Shown: positions 1 through 7,571 of the stretch, in pieces
Layout of the letters: every line of letters begins with the position of its first letter
Numbering within the stretch: position 1 is the first letter of the stretch
Source: Fredinandcohnia aciditolerans
GTDB taxonomy: Bacteria; Bacillota; Bacilli; Bacillales; Bacillaceae_L
NCBI GenBank assembly: GCA_003640645.1
Contig: QGHH01000001.1
Span: 490,186 to 554,185 of the forward strand
Reading direction: 5' to 3'
DNA length: 64,000 nt
Program-made: the position numbers and the translations under genes
Notes under the pieces: generated by a model
What the model was told of the DNA's origin: nothing
Seen by the model: the letters and a program-made list of their open reading frames with translations, nothing else
Database searches by the model: none

Positions 1-852
1 ATTCTTACTGATAGCGGTAGTGACCTACCACTACAATTTTTTAAAGAAAAGAATGTTACATTATTCTCCTTGGGAGTTCATCTAGATGGGCAAGATTACG
101 AAGATATTGCAACAATTAACCCTGTAAAAGTATTTGAAGCCATGAGAAATGGGAGTGCTCCAAAAACATCCCAAGTTCCACCACATCGGTTTAAAGAGGT
201 TTTTACTGAGATTGCAAAAGAAAAACAATCTGCTGTCTATATCTCCTTTTCATCACAATTGTCAGGAACCTATCAAACGGCAGTGATGATGAGTGAAGAA
301 GTAAGAGAAGAATATCCAGACCTTGACTTAACAATTGTGGACACAAAATGCGCTTCTCTTGGCCAGGGTCTTGTTGTAAAAGCTGCCGCTGAGCTTGCTA
401 GCACGGGTGCTTCAAAGGATGAAGTTGTAGACCTTGCGAAATTTTACAGTACTCATATGGAGCATCTTTTCACAGTAGATGACCTTGAATATCTAGCACG
501 TGGGGGAAGAATTAGTAAGGCTTCCGCTTTTGTTGGTGGACTCTTAAACATAAAACCACTCTTAAATGTAGAAGATGGAAAGCTTATACCGCTAGAAAAA
601 ATTCGTGGTAAAAAGAAAGTATATAAGCGAATTGTTGAGTTGATGGAAGAGCGCGGGGCAGATTTATCAAAGCAAACGATTGGTATTAGCCACGGAGATG
701 TGGAAAATGAAGCGCTTGAGGTAAAGAAGTTATTTGAAGAAAAATTCGGATGTAACTCCTTCTTCATCAATGTAATCGGGGCTGCGATTGGTTCTCATGC
801 TGGTCCAGGGACGATTTCTATCTTCTTCTTAAACGAATTGCCAAACAGCTAA
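1..852 (+). CDS. DegV family fatty-acid-binding protein (5' partial)
   Basis: DegV/FakB-type protein, a family that binds a fatty acid and presents it to the kinase FakA. The frame is open from base 1, and its first residues (ILTDSGSDLP) are the family's N-terminal signature, so only about 4-6 codons lie outside the window. A TTG at 70 is an internal codon and would cut off this signature. About 284 residues are visible, the normal family size. The lipid-site motif SSQLSGTYQTA and the glycine-rich RGGRISKASAFVGGLLNIKP segment are both present. It is followed after 63 bp by a 43-residue protein on the same strand. No partner kinase is in view, so the lipid specificity is unknown. Confidence 0.93.
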   Translation: MLTDSGSDLPLQFFKEKNVTLFSLGVHLDGQDYEDIATINPVKVFEAMRNGSAPKTSQVPPHRFKEVFTEIAKEKQSAVYISFSSQLSGTYQTAVMMSEEVREEYPDLDLTIVDTKCASLGQGLVVKAAAELASTGASKDEVVDLAKFYSTHMEHLFTVDDLEYLARGGRISKASAFVGGLLNIKPLLNVEDGKLIPLEKIRGKKKVYKRIVELMEERGADLSKQTIGISHGDVENEALEVKKLFEEKFGCNSFFINVIGAAIGSHAGPGTISIFFLNELPNS

Positions 853-915
853 TCTACATAGTTTGAAAAACGACTGGATATCCTATATTTGAACGGATTG
901 AAGGGAGTGTTATTT

Positions 916-1047
916 ATGCCAAAAACAAGTGACAATGATAAAAAAGCAAAAGATAACAATGCATTACGCCATGAAAAGAATATGATGAGAGAAAAGAATC
1001 GTCAGGCGGGCAAACATCAATATTCAAAGAAAACAGATCATCTATAG
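916..1047 (+). CDS. Small highly charged conserved protein (43 aa)
   Basis: A 43-residue ORF with a well-placed Shine-Dalgarno (AAGGGAG, 901-907) and an ATG at 916. It is very rich in Lys, Asn, Arg and His, has no hydrophobic segment, and reads MPKTSDNDKKAKDNN at its start. It resembles the short DUF3941-type proteins of Bacillus as I remember them; that family name is recalled, not checked. It lies 63 bp after the DegV gene and is closed by a strong terminator, so it is probably the last gene of that transcript. Function unknown. It is too short for default ORF cut-offs, but the RBS, start and terminator support it. Confidence 0.75.
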   Translation: MPKTSDNDKKAKDNNALRHEKNMMREKNRQAGKHQYSKKTDHL

Positions 1048-1051
1048 AATG

Positions 1052-1085
1052 AAACGCATCGGTAACAGCCGATGCGTTTTTCTTT
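1052..1085 (+). terminator. Rho-independent terminator after the 43-aa gene
   Basis: Perfect 9-bp stem (1054-1062 with 1069-1077), loop of six, then a T-rich run interrupted by one C. It begins 5 bp after the stop codon of the small gene and also lies at the 3' end of the convergent cvfB gene. Confidence 0.85.
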
Positions 1086-1947
1086 ACTCTTCTTTTTTAA
1101 AGTATGTCCAACCATCCTCTTGGTATACTTTTCCTTCTTTCATTAGCTTTCCAATTGCTCGTTTAAACGCTGCTTTACTCATGTCAAATCTGGCTGAAAT
1201 ATCTTCAGGAGAGCTTTTATCCCAATATGGCATAGCCCCACCACGGCTTTCCATGTACTGATAAATTTTCCCAGCATCATCACCCATTATTTCATGGCTT
1301 CGGCCCATTAGCGACACATTTACAGTGCCGTCTTCCTTTACGTCAATAATTCGCCCTTGCACCTTTTCTCCGACTCTTGGTTCCCTTGTTCTTTGAGACT
1401 CGTGGATAAAGCCGAGAAATCCTTCCTCCGAAATCATAAAAGAGCCAACCATCAATAATCGATAAACAGTTCCAGTTATATTTTTGTTAAAATCTTTCCT
1501 TGTAGCTGGTTTTGAAATAGAGCGAATGACATCTTCAGTTGCAAGCTTTCCAAAAAGTCTTCCGTTTTTATCTGTCCGTAATGAAATGTATAGCTGGTCA
1601 CCTGGCTCTGGCCAGAGATCCCACACCTCATGCAAATCATCCTTTGAGACTAAAATATCCTTGCTAATCCCAATATTAACAAAGGCTCCCAAGTCACGTT
1701 TGACTTCAACCACAGTGGCCCAATCATAGGAACCCATTTGAATAGTCGGTATTGTCATAGAGGCTGCCAGTCTTCCTTGATGATCTTGGAAAAGAAAAAC
1801 AGTTACGTCCTCTTCCGGATCGAATCCTTCTATAATTTCATTTTCATGTAAAAGCACATCTTCTTCACCGTTTGTTAAAAAATAGCCAAATGGAGCATCT
1901 CTATCTACACGTAAAGTTACAACCGTACCTGGTATTAATTCATTCAT
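1084..1947 (-). CDS. cvfB: CvfB/YitL family S1-domain RNA-binding protein
   Basis: A 287-residue protein of the CvfB (conserved virulence factor B) family, YitL in B. subtilis. The layout is three consecutive OB/S1-like folds followed by a winged-helix C-terminus. Seen here: N-terminal G(T)VVTLRVDRDAPFGYFL, an S1-like stretch near residues 70-140 (VEVKRDLGAFVNIG, typical of S1 strands), a third around 155-225 (IIDVKEDGTVNVSL), and a C-terminal helix-turn-helix-like tail containing DMSKAAFKRAIGKLMKEG. Such proteins bind RNA and affect expression of virulence and stress genes in staphylococci. It converges on the DegV transcription unit and is monocistronic. Length is typical for the family. 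Confidence 0.93.
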   Translation of the reverse strand: MNELIPGTVVTLRVDRDAPFGYFLTNGEEDVLLHENEIIEGFDPEEDVTVFLFQDHQGRLAASMTIPTIQMGSYDWATVVEVKRDLGAFVNIGISKDILVSKDDLHEVWDLWPEPGDQLYISLRTDKNGRLFGKLATEDVIRSISKPATRKDFNKNITGTVYRLLMVGSFMISEEGFLGFIHESQRTREPRVGEKVQGRIIDVKEDGTVNVSLMGRSHEIMGDDAGKIYQYMESRGGAMPYWDKSSPEDISARFDMSKAAFKRAIGKLMKEGKVYQEDGWTYFKKEE

Positions 1948-2053
1948 TTATTAAAGCCCTCTTTCTTAATTACTTAGCTTTTCTGCTATTGCTATTGTCT
2001 TACATAGTATAGACGTTTACGACCATCATTTACTAGTATTGTTTTGGAAAAAG

Positions 2054-2082
2054 TTGTCCTAATTGCTAAGATTGACTATAAT
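2054..2082 (+). promoter_or_regulatory. Sigma-A promoter of yajQ
   Basis: TTGTCC (2054-2059), a 17-bp spacer, and a consensus TATAAT (2077-2082). The ATG of yajQ is 34 bp downstream of the -10 element. Confidence 0.78.
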
Positions 2083-2116
2083 CAAGGGAAATAAACTATT
2101 TTTTTGGAGGTTGGCA

Positions 2117-2608
2117 ATGGCAAAGGATAGCTCATTCGATATTGTGTCAAAGGTAGATTTGCCTGAAGTAACGAATGCAATTAGTATTGCAAAAAAAGAA
2201 ATTCAAACTCGATATGATTTCAAAGGCAGTAAAAGTGATATCACACTTGATAAGGAAGAACTTGTTTTAGTATCTGATGACGAGTACAAACTGGAACAAC
2301 TAAAGGATGTCCTGATAAGTAAAATGATTAAACGTGGGGTTGCAACTCGTAATATTGATTATGGAAAAATTGAAAATGCATCTGGTGGAACCGTACGTCA
2401 ACGAGCGAAACTTATTCAAGGCATCGACAAGGAGAACGCGAAAAAGATTAACACCATTATTAAAAACAGCGGCTTAAAAGTAAAGAGTCAGGTTCAGGAT
2501 GATCAAGTTCGAGTAACCGGAAAAAGCAGAGATGACCTTCAACAGATTATCAACGCCATCCGTGAAGCAGATTTACCGATTGATGTGCAGTTTATTAACT
2601 ACAGATAG
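2117..2608 (+). CDS. yajQ: YajQ family cyclic-di-GMP-binding protein
   Basis: A 163-residue YajQ/UPF0234 protein, made of two small alpha/beta (RNA-recognition-like) domains. Some family members bind cyclic di-GMP or nucleic acid; its role in Bacillus is not established. The sequence starts [18 protein letters not shown] and carries the family motifs RYDFKGS, TRNIDYG and [12 protein letters not shown]. The ATG at 2117 is chosen because it has a perfect GGAGG at 2106-2110; the upstream frame-open ATG at 2063 lies on the promoter. The gene is monocistronic, with a sigma-A promoter before it and a terminator after it. A GGDEF/EAL protein is encoded at 14.8-16.2 kb, but the two are not linked in an operon. 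Confidence 0.96.
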   Translation: MAKDSSFDIVSKVDLPEVTNAISIAKKEIQTRYDFKGSKSDITLDKEELVLVSDDEYKLEQLKDVLISKMIKRGVATRNIDYGKIENASGGTVRQRAKLIQGIDKENAKKINTIIKNSGLKVKSQVQDDQVRVTGKSRDDLQQIINAIREADLPIDVQFINYR

Positions 2609-2611
2609 TAA

Positions 2612-2646
2612 AAATGCAGCGGACTAATACCCGCTGCATTTTTTTA
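2612..2646. terminator. Bidirectional terminator between yajQ and ytoQ
   Basis: Perfect 10-bp stem (2613-2622 with 2631-2640), loop of eight, T-run on the plus side and a short A-run on the other. It lies between the convergent ends of yajQ and ytoQ. Confidence 0.85.
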
Positions 2647-3084
2647 TTCAAATATGTAATTTAACACATCTAATGCTTGATCAACCGTTTCGACAGTGAC
2701 GTTGGCTTTATTTGATAATTCCTTTAATGGATGAATCAGTGATGGTGGTCTAACAATAATGGTTGGTTTATTCATCGTAATGGCCGCACTCGCATCCATC
2801 GCTGTATTCCATTGTTTGTACTTTTCCCCGAATAAAGCAATAACTACATCAGATTTTTGCAATAACACTTGTGTTCTGAAATTATTAATGGCTGATGCTG
2901 CATCGTCCTTGTAATAACTACCCGGTTGTTCTCCCAAAATTTGTTCTCCAATATTATCAGACTTATCATGGTCTGTTTGTGGTCCAACAAATTTTAACGG
3001 AAGATTTTTTAATTTCGCCCTATCCTTAATTTCTTCTCGCCAATTGTCATGAATTTGCCCAGCTAAATATACCGTCAGTTCCAT
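2644..3084 (-). CDS. ytoQ: YtoQ family protein
   Basis: A 146-residue protein recognised as YtoQ. The fold resembles a nucleoside 2-deoxyribosyltransferase: N-terminal beta strand MELTVYLAGQI, then a central SDVVIALFGEKYKQWNTAMDASAA segment that matches the sugar-binding and acidic part of that fold. The biochemical role is not known. Start ATG at 3084 is preceded by a GGAGGA site. It is convergent with yajQ and shares its terminator, and lies 41 bp downstream of an acetyltransferase gene on the same strand, so co-transcription is possible. Confidence 0.9.
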   Translation of the reverse strand: MELTVYLAGQIHDNWREEIKDRAKLKNLPLKFVGPQTDHDKSDNIGEQILGEQPGSYYKDDAASAINNFRTQVLLQKSDVVIALFGEKYKQWNTAMDASAAITMNKPTIIVRPPSLIHPLKELSNKANVTVETVDQALDVLNYIFE

Positions 3085-3125
3085 GTTTTCTCCTCCTATT
3101 ACCTTTTCATTATTTTATCATACAT

Positions 3126-3641
3126 CTATTGATGTTTTACAAATTTATACATTATGATTTCATCTTCGTAATGTGTATCACTAAATTTAACAAACTTAAC
3201 TTTTCGCCCTTCCTCTTGGAAGCCAAATTTTTTATAAAGATGGATCGCCCTTTCGTTATGTGAAAATACTTCTAGACATACCTTTTCAAGACCAGGCTCT
3301 TCTTGTGCCCAATCAAGCAAATAGCTCATTAATTTGCTGCCAATTCCTTGATTACAGTATGTTTCTTGGATACTTACCCCAAAATAACCTAAATGAGACA
3401 GGCGCTTCCTTTTCGATGTCTTGAAATTTAAATTACCAACTATTTTCCCATCTTTTTCAGCTACTATGATTAAATTCCCTGGCTTTATATGATCCTCAAT
3501 CCATTTTTCCTCTTCCTCAACACTTGTGTTAAATTCCTCAGGGGTTGTCAGCATGAATGTCGATTCATTAAGAACAATTTTTGTATGTTCAATGAACTGT
3601 AATGCATCCTCTTTTCTAGCAGGTCTAATATTAATTCCCAT
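3126..3641 (-). CDS. GNAT family N-acetyltransferase
   Basis: A 171-residue GNAT enzyme transferring an acetyl group from acetyl-CoA to an unknown amine. It starts MGINIRPARKEDALQF, has the acetyl-CoA loop motif region QGIGSKLMSYLLDWA (motif A), and ends with the motif-B segment ERAIHLYKKFGFQEEGRK. The ATG at 3641 is chosen because GGAGGT lies 5 bp upstream (3644-3649). A longer in-frame reading to 3902 runs into the 52-bp tandem repeat and is not coding. The region upstream is the repeat array, so its promoter must lie in or just after the repeats. Confidence 0.9.
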   Translation of the reverse strand: MGINIRPARKEDALQFIEHTKIVLNESTFMLTTPEEFNTSVEEEEKWIEDHIKPGNLIIVAEKDGKIVGNLNFKTSKRKRLSHLGYFGVSIQETYCNQGIGSKLMSYLLDWAQEEPGLEKVCLEVFSHNERAIHLYKKFGFQEEGRKVKFVKFSDTHYEDEIIMYKFVKHQ

Positions 3642-3792
3642 AAATACCTCCAACTCGAAATAGTTTCTATTATCTATTTCTTTAAATTTAATGGAATTCC
3701 TTTTTATTAAAGTGATTTCAGAAACGATGTGGATGAGTAGTAAGAAATCTAGTATATGGTCGGTCTTTTGGAAATCCTCGGAAAACATAATG

Positions 3793-4355
3793 CATAAACA
3801 CCTTTTGTGAGTAGAGTATTGGATGGTCTTGGAAAACCTGATTACATAAACACCTTTTATAAGTAGGTTTTTGGATGGTTCTGGAAAACCCAATGGCAAC
3901 ACCTTTTATGTGTAGACTTTTGGATGGTTCTGGAAAAACCCTTGGCATAAACATCTTTTATGAATGGACTTTTGGATGATTATGGAAATTACCATGGCAT
4001 AAACACCTTTTATGAATGGGCTTTTGGTTGGTTTTGGAAATCCCCATGGCATAAACACCTTTTATGCGTTGGCCTTTGGATGATTCCGGAAATACTCATT
4101 GAAATAACCTTTTTATGAATAGACTTTTGGATAGTTCTGGAAAAACCCTTGGCATAAACACCTTTTATGAATAGACTTTTGGATGGTTCTGGAAATCCCC
4201 ATGGCATAAGCACCCTTTATGAGTAGAGTTTTGGATGATTCCGGAAATCCAATGACATAAATACCTTTTATGAATAGACTTTTGGATGGTTCTGGGAAAA
4301 CCCTTGGCATAAACACCTTTTATGTGGATGTTTCTAGAAATACTCATTGAATAAA
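3793..4355. repeat. 52-bp tandem repeat array, about 11 units
   Basis: Units begin with CATAAACACC-type sequence at about 3793, 3845, 3897, 3946, 3998, 4050, 4101, 4153, 4205, 4256 and 4308, giving spacings of 49-52 bp. A degenerate unit lies before 3793 and a truncated one ends near 4355. Each unit has a conserved small inverted repeat (CATAAA-N5-TTTATG) followed by a GACTTTTGGATGGTTCTGG-like segment, then a variable stretch of roughly 8-10 bp. On the minus strand the unit has no stop codon in any frame, and 52 is not a multiple of 3. The array therefore produces many overlapping spurious ORFs with repeated IKGVYAKGF/RTIQKS-like peptides. I do not regard any of these as genes. This accounts for the 750-bp gap between 3641 and 4395. 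Confidence 0.93.
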
Positions 4356-4383
4356 AAGAAGACCTCCCTTTAAGGAAAGTCTC
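4353..4383 (-). terminator. Terminator of the RR-HK-M48 operon
   Basis: Read on the minus strand, the stem (4372-4381 with 4361-4370) has two G-U wobbles and is followed by a T-rich stretch (4352-4360 complement). It lies just past the last small ORF (stop at 4395) and right at the edge of the 52-bp array. Confidence 0.6.
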
Positions 4384-4394
4384 CTGACTAAAAC

Positions 4395-4592
4395 TTAGTA
4401 ATAACCAACAACTTGCAAAACAAGTACACCCACGATTGATACAATACTGCCTGTTAAAAGCAGAAGAGGTTTTAATTTTCTTGTATCTATCCACACTATG
4501 GCCTCCAACCACAAGCGTAAACAGCAATCCGAAAAAGAGGGCAGCATATGGATTGTCGGGGTGATCCAAACATTTACACTCAGGAAATCCAT
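4395..4592 (-). CDS. Small membrane protein, possibly frame-damaged (65 aa)
   Basis: An ATG at 4592 with a G-rich RBS (GGGGGGGAG) opens a 65-codon frame ending at 4395. Its C-terminal half (LLLLTGSIVSIVGVLVLQVVG) is a convincing membrane helix. The middle of this frame is Cys/Trp-rich and odd, while a different frame over about 4500-4569 encodes DNPYAALFFGLLFTLVVGG, an equally convincing membrane helix. The simplest reading is a two-helix membrane protein carrying two compensating indels, by mutation or sequencing error; alternatively only the open frame is real. It sits 16 bp after another small membrane gene in the same operon. Family not recognised. Confidence 0.45.
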   Translation of the reverse strand: MDFLSVNVWITPTIHMLPSFSDCCLRLWLEAIVWIDTRKLKPLLLLTGSIVSIVGVLVLQVVGYY

Positions 4593-4608
4593 TTACTCCC
4601 CCCCTACT

Positions 4609-4755
4609 CTATGATTGTATTGCCGGTGTACTTAAGAAAACCGTAAGCCCCCCAACAATCGCTAAAACTACTCCTATAGGGCTATATGACGATAAGTAAA
4701 TACCTAACGGAAACACAACTGCCCCAACCACAAATAACACCTTTGCAATTTTCAT
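4609..4755 (-). CDS. Small membrane protein (48 aa)
   Basis: A 48-residue ORF starting MKIAKVLFVVGAVVFP, with two hydrophobic stretches (about 4-20 and 26-43), so probably a double-spanning membrane peptide. The ATG at 4755 has an AGGTGAGG-type RBS immediately upstream and follows the M48 peptidase stop codon by 13 bp, so the two are almost certainly co-translated in one operon. The family is not recognised. Location suggests a small partner or regulator of the membrane peptidase, but that is inference only. Confidence 0.65.
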   Translation of the reverse strand: MKIAKVLFVVGAVVFPLGIYLSSYSPIGVVLAIVGGLTVFLSTPAIQS

Positions 4756-4768
4756 AACCTCACCTCTT

Positions 4769-6484
4769 CTATCTCAAAACTGACTCCTTCACTCGATCTA
4801 ACATCCAGCGAATTCGAATACTTCTCCCCCAGCCTTCTTGATGTTCTTTTAAGGTCTGAATCCTCCAGTACATTGGAGGATGTGGCATAAATTGAAACTC
4901 AATAAAACGCAACAACAGTGAATCTCGTTCAATTGATGACTTTGCCTTATCATTCTCTTCGTTAAGTACTGTGCTGTATGAAAGTGACTTATTTATCGAT
5001 TCGTCCTGTTTCTCTGCTAAAGTTATTAAACTGTTTGACATTTGCTCGCTCCCACCATTAAGCAGAGATGCACCTATATGATCAGCGCGAACTTCCATCC
5101 ATTGAGAATAAAAAGATTGAAAAACAGAGAAAAAAATGGTTAAGAAAAAGACTGATAAAAAGATTGATATTTTATGTTCCTCTATATTCGTTACATTTTC
5201 TTGGAGCAATAGGACAAACAATATCAGTAGCAAAATATACCCAAATCTCCACAATTGTCCCCACAACACATCTCGCTTTTTGACATGAATTGCTTCATGT
5301 GCGAGGATTCCTTCAATCGCTTCAATCGGCAACTTTAAAGTAGCAGTCGTTAGGGTGACCATCGATTTTCCAATATTCATTCCTGTCGCAAGGCCATTGT
5401 ACTCGCTGCTTTCGGTTTCATATACACGAATGTTTGGAACTCCTGCCTTTTCAAAAATCCGTTGGGATATTTGGATTAGTTGTGGATTCTTTGTCTCCGT
5501 TGCATCCATTGCTACTTTTAAAACCTGGTCAGAAATAGAGAGGTTAAAAAGCCAATAGGCAAATATGACTGTAACCATGATCCAAGGCGCAACTTCAAAA
5601 TAATATAAAAGGAGAAGTAAACCTGTATAGGCTGATATCCCTTTTACTGTTGTTGCAAAATAAAGCTTTCCAATTAATCGTTTTACATTTTTTCGATGCC
5701 AAAATGGTAGAACGACTTGTGGCTCTTTTACATTTTCCTCAACCTTTGCCATGTCCTCGAACGATCTTTTCCATTTTTCCGGTTCTAGGATCGTTAAATA
5801 AATTGTTTCACCAGGCACAGATAGACGTAATACCTTCTGAAAGTTTGTTGTCCAGTCAGTATTGGAAGAAAACATTGTAAATAATGGATGAAGCTTTAAC
5901 AAGTCTACATACGTTTCTAGTTTCACTTCCTCCAAATCTTCTATTGGAATTTTTCGAGATTCAAAATGTGAGGTGAGATACAATTGCTTTTCTTCTAAGT
6001 CAAAAAATATTTTTACAGTAGCATAATTTCCGATTCTTTTTATGACTTCTGTCAATGTACTGACCAGCCCGAAAACAATAATATATTTTAAAGGACTATT
6101 TTCAGGACCAAAGATGTAAAACATTATACCACCAAATACAACCAACCCTGTCATCAATAAATCAGTTGCAATTCTTATAAAATTACGTGCTAAAATGATT
6201 TCCTCCACATTGATCTGACGTAATTCTTTTTCAATTTCAATACGTTTTTCATTTCCTGTAGTTAGAGAGATTGCAAGAAAATAGCCACTAGAAATAAACG
6301 AGATATAGATGAACCCATTCACAAAGGAAAATTGATAAAATACAAACCCGATTGAAAGAAGGCCCAGGAGTATTTCAATTGTCGTTCCTACTTTATTATT
6401 TAACTTTCCGAAAACCAAACCAATGATTTGGATTCCGGCCCCTACTAATATATACAATACGATCAAATTCCAACTTGGCAGCAA
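4769..6484 (-). CDS. M48 family membrane metallopeptidase
   Basis: An integral-membrane zinc peptidase of the M48 (HtpX/Ste24-like) group, about 571 residues. The zinc motif HExxH is HEAIH near residue 395, in ILAHEAIHVKKRD, and the downstream third-ligand region is EVRADHIGA. Several N-terminal membrane segments come before an additional middle region (about 60-290) and further helices flank the catalytic site, so the active site should face the cytoplasm or membrane interface. Start: the frame opens with GTG at 6493 directly after the stop of the upstream gene but without an RBS. The TTG at 6484 has AGGTGG 5 bp before it and is preferred. It follows a LolA-like lipoprotein and a two-component system, suggesting a role in envelope protein quality control. 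Confidence 0.88.
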   Translation of the reverse strand: MLPSWNLIVLYILVGAGIQIIGLVFGKLNNKVGTTIEILLGLLSIGFVFYQFSFVNGFIYISFISSGYFLAISLTTGNEKRIEIEKELRQINVEEIILARNFIRIATDLLMTGLVVFGGIMFYIFGPENSPLKYIIVFGLVSTLTEVIKRIGNYATVKIFFDLEEKQLYLTSHFESRKIPIEDLEEVKLETYVDLLKLHPLFTMFSSNTDWTTNFQKVLRLSVPGETIYLTILEPEKWKRSFEDMAKVEENVKEPQVVLPFWHRKNVKRLIGKLYFATTVKGISAYTGLLLLLYYFEVAPWIMVTVIFAYWLFNLSISDQVLKVAMDATETKNPQLIQISQRIFEKAGVPNIRVYETESSEYNGLATGMNIGKSMVTLTTATLKLPIEAIEGILAHEAIHVKKRDVLWGQLWRFGYILLLILFVLLLQENVTNIEEHKISIFLSVFFLTIFFSVFQSFYSQWMEVRADHIGASLLNGGSEQMSNSLITLAEKQDESINKSLSYSTVLNEENDKAKSSIERDSLLLRFIEFQFMPHPPMYWRIQTLKEHQEGWGRSIRIRWMLDRVKESVLR

Positions 6485-6493
6485 AGGCCCCAC

Positions 6494-7570
6494 CTACATT
6501 TCATTATTGAGTACCATTTTTTCCGTCATTTCGAGAATATCTTCCATTGCTAAATCAGGATTTTGATTGATAATTGTATAACGCAGACCGTTCTCATCCC
6601 AGCTTAACGCATCAATAAAATCATCATATTCTGCATTCTGGCCACGCACTTGCCATTTTCCAGGTTTAATTTCCGTTCCTGCTTCTTCTGGAGTTGGAAA
6701 GATTGAAACTAATACTGAAGGGACAGCTTCATGTAAATAATAAACAGTAATTTCTGGACGATTGATTACTCCTTGAAGGTTTACAACTTCAACATTCTCA
6801 ACAGTCAAAACTTCTTCTGAGAAAACAAGGAATGGTTGAGCTAAAGCTGTCTGTGCATCTTCAAGTGACCCATAGGAAGGTTCAAATTGTGACTCAATTG
6901 GAGTAATTTTTACATTTTCAGGTATGTCTAAAGTGAAAGTATCCGCCTTAAAATTTGGTGAAAAATCGAGCACCTGATATTCAAACTCAGATTTTGTTTC
7001 TCCAACGACAGATACAGATTTCACAACAAACCAAGTCTTTTGATCAATCCAGAGTTCAATTTCTCCGAATAAATTAGAATCTGTATTCGGCGTTGCCTTT
7101 ATATGATATACATTAAAATCTAATAATTTATCTTCGCCAACAATTTCATATTCATGTGTTTTTTTAATAGCATCTAGCATGGTCATGAGTTGTTCTTTAG
7201 GTGAGGCATCTAATAACGGCATACCTTCCTCTGTTAGATCGATACTTAATGCCGTTTCACTCCCCGTTTCATAGGAAATCACTTGTTTTCCGTCGTTTAA
7301 CACAGTTGATTCAAGGTCATTCGTAAGACCTGTTGTAATAATTTTTCGTTTTCCATCTTCTGCAACGTATTCTTTAAAACTAGCATCTTCAGTGATCTCA
7401 CCGTTTGTCTCAAGCTTTATAACACCTTCGCCATAATAAGAATGCTTTTCTTCCTTTGCTGATAAGACTTTTGTAACAATTTCTTCTGATGACACAGCCA
7501 TATCCTCCTTACAACCAGATAAAATCCCCATTATTAAAATAGCAAGTAGCAAGAATCGTTTTTTCTTCAT
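6494..7570 (-). CDS. LolA/YdcC-like lipoprotein
   Basis: A 358-residue predicted lipoprotein with the signal peptide MKKKRFLLLAILIMGILSGC (lipobox LSGC, Cys 20), so anchored to the outer face of the cell membrane. The mature part resembles the LolA/LolB-like half-barrel proteins called outer-membrane lipoprotein-sorting proteins, YdcC in B. subtilis. The fold is suggested by the repeated strand pattern and the segment GEIELWIDQKTWFVVKS. Gram-positives have no outer membrane, so it probably senses or carries a lipid or lipoprotein at the cell surface. ATG at 7570 has AAGGGATTA upstream, which overlaps the stop of the histidine kinase gene, so translation is coupled. A longer in-frame reading lacks an RBS and would bury the signal peptide. 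Confidence 0.85.
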   Translation of the reverse strand: MKKKRFLLLAILIMGILSGCKEDMAVSSEEIVTKVLSAKEEKHSYYGEGVIKLETNGEITEDASFKEYVAEDGKRKIITTGLTNDLESTVLNDGKQVISYETGSETALSIDLTEEGMPLLDASPKEQLMTMLDAIKKTHEYEIVGEDKLLDFNVYHIKATPNTDSNLFGEIELWIDQKTWFVVKSVSVVGETKSEFEYQVLDFSPNFKADTFTLDIPENVKITPIESQFEPSYGSLEDAQTALAQPFLVFSEEVLTVENVEVVNLQGVINRPEITVYYLHEAVPSVLVSIFPTPEEAGTEIKPGKWQVRGQNAEYDDFIDALSWDENGLRYTIINQNPDLAMEDILEMTEKMVLNNEM

Positions 7571-7571
7571 A

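Noticed and set aside
3793-4355. Possible CRISPR array
   Set aside because: Nearly the whole 52-bp unit is conserved, the variable part is only about 8-10 bp, and there are no cas genes.
3718-4569. Several overlapping minus-strand ORFs of 60-134 codons with IKGVYAKGF-like peptides
   Set aside because: They are products of a stop-free 52-bp tandem repeat read in different frames. None has a proper RBS, and the repeat period is not a multiple of three.
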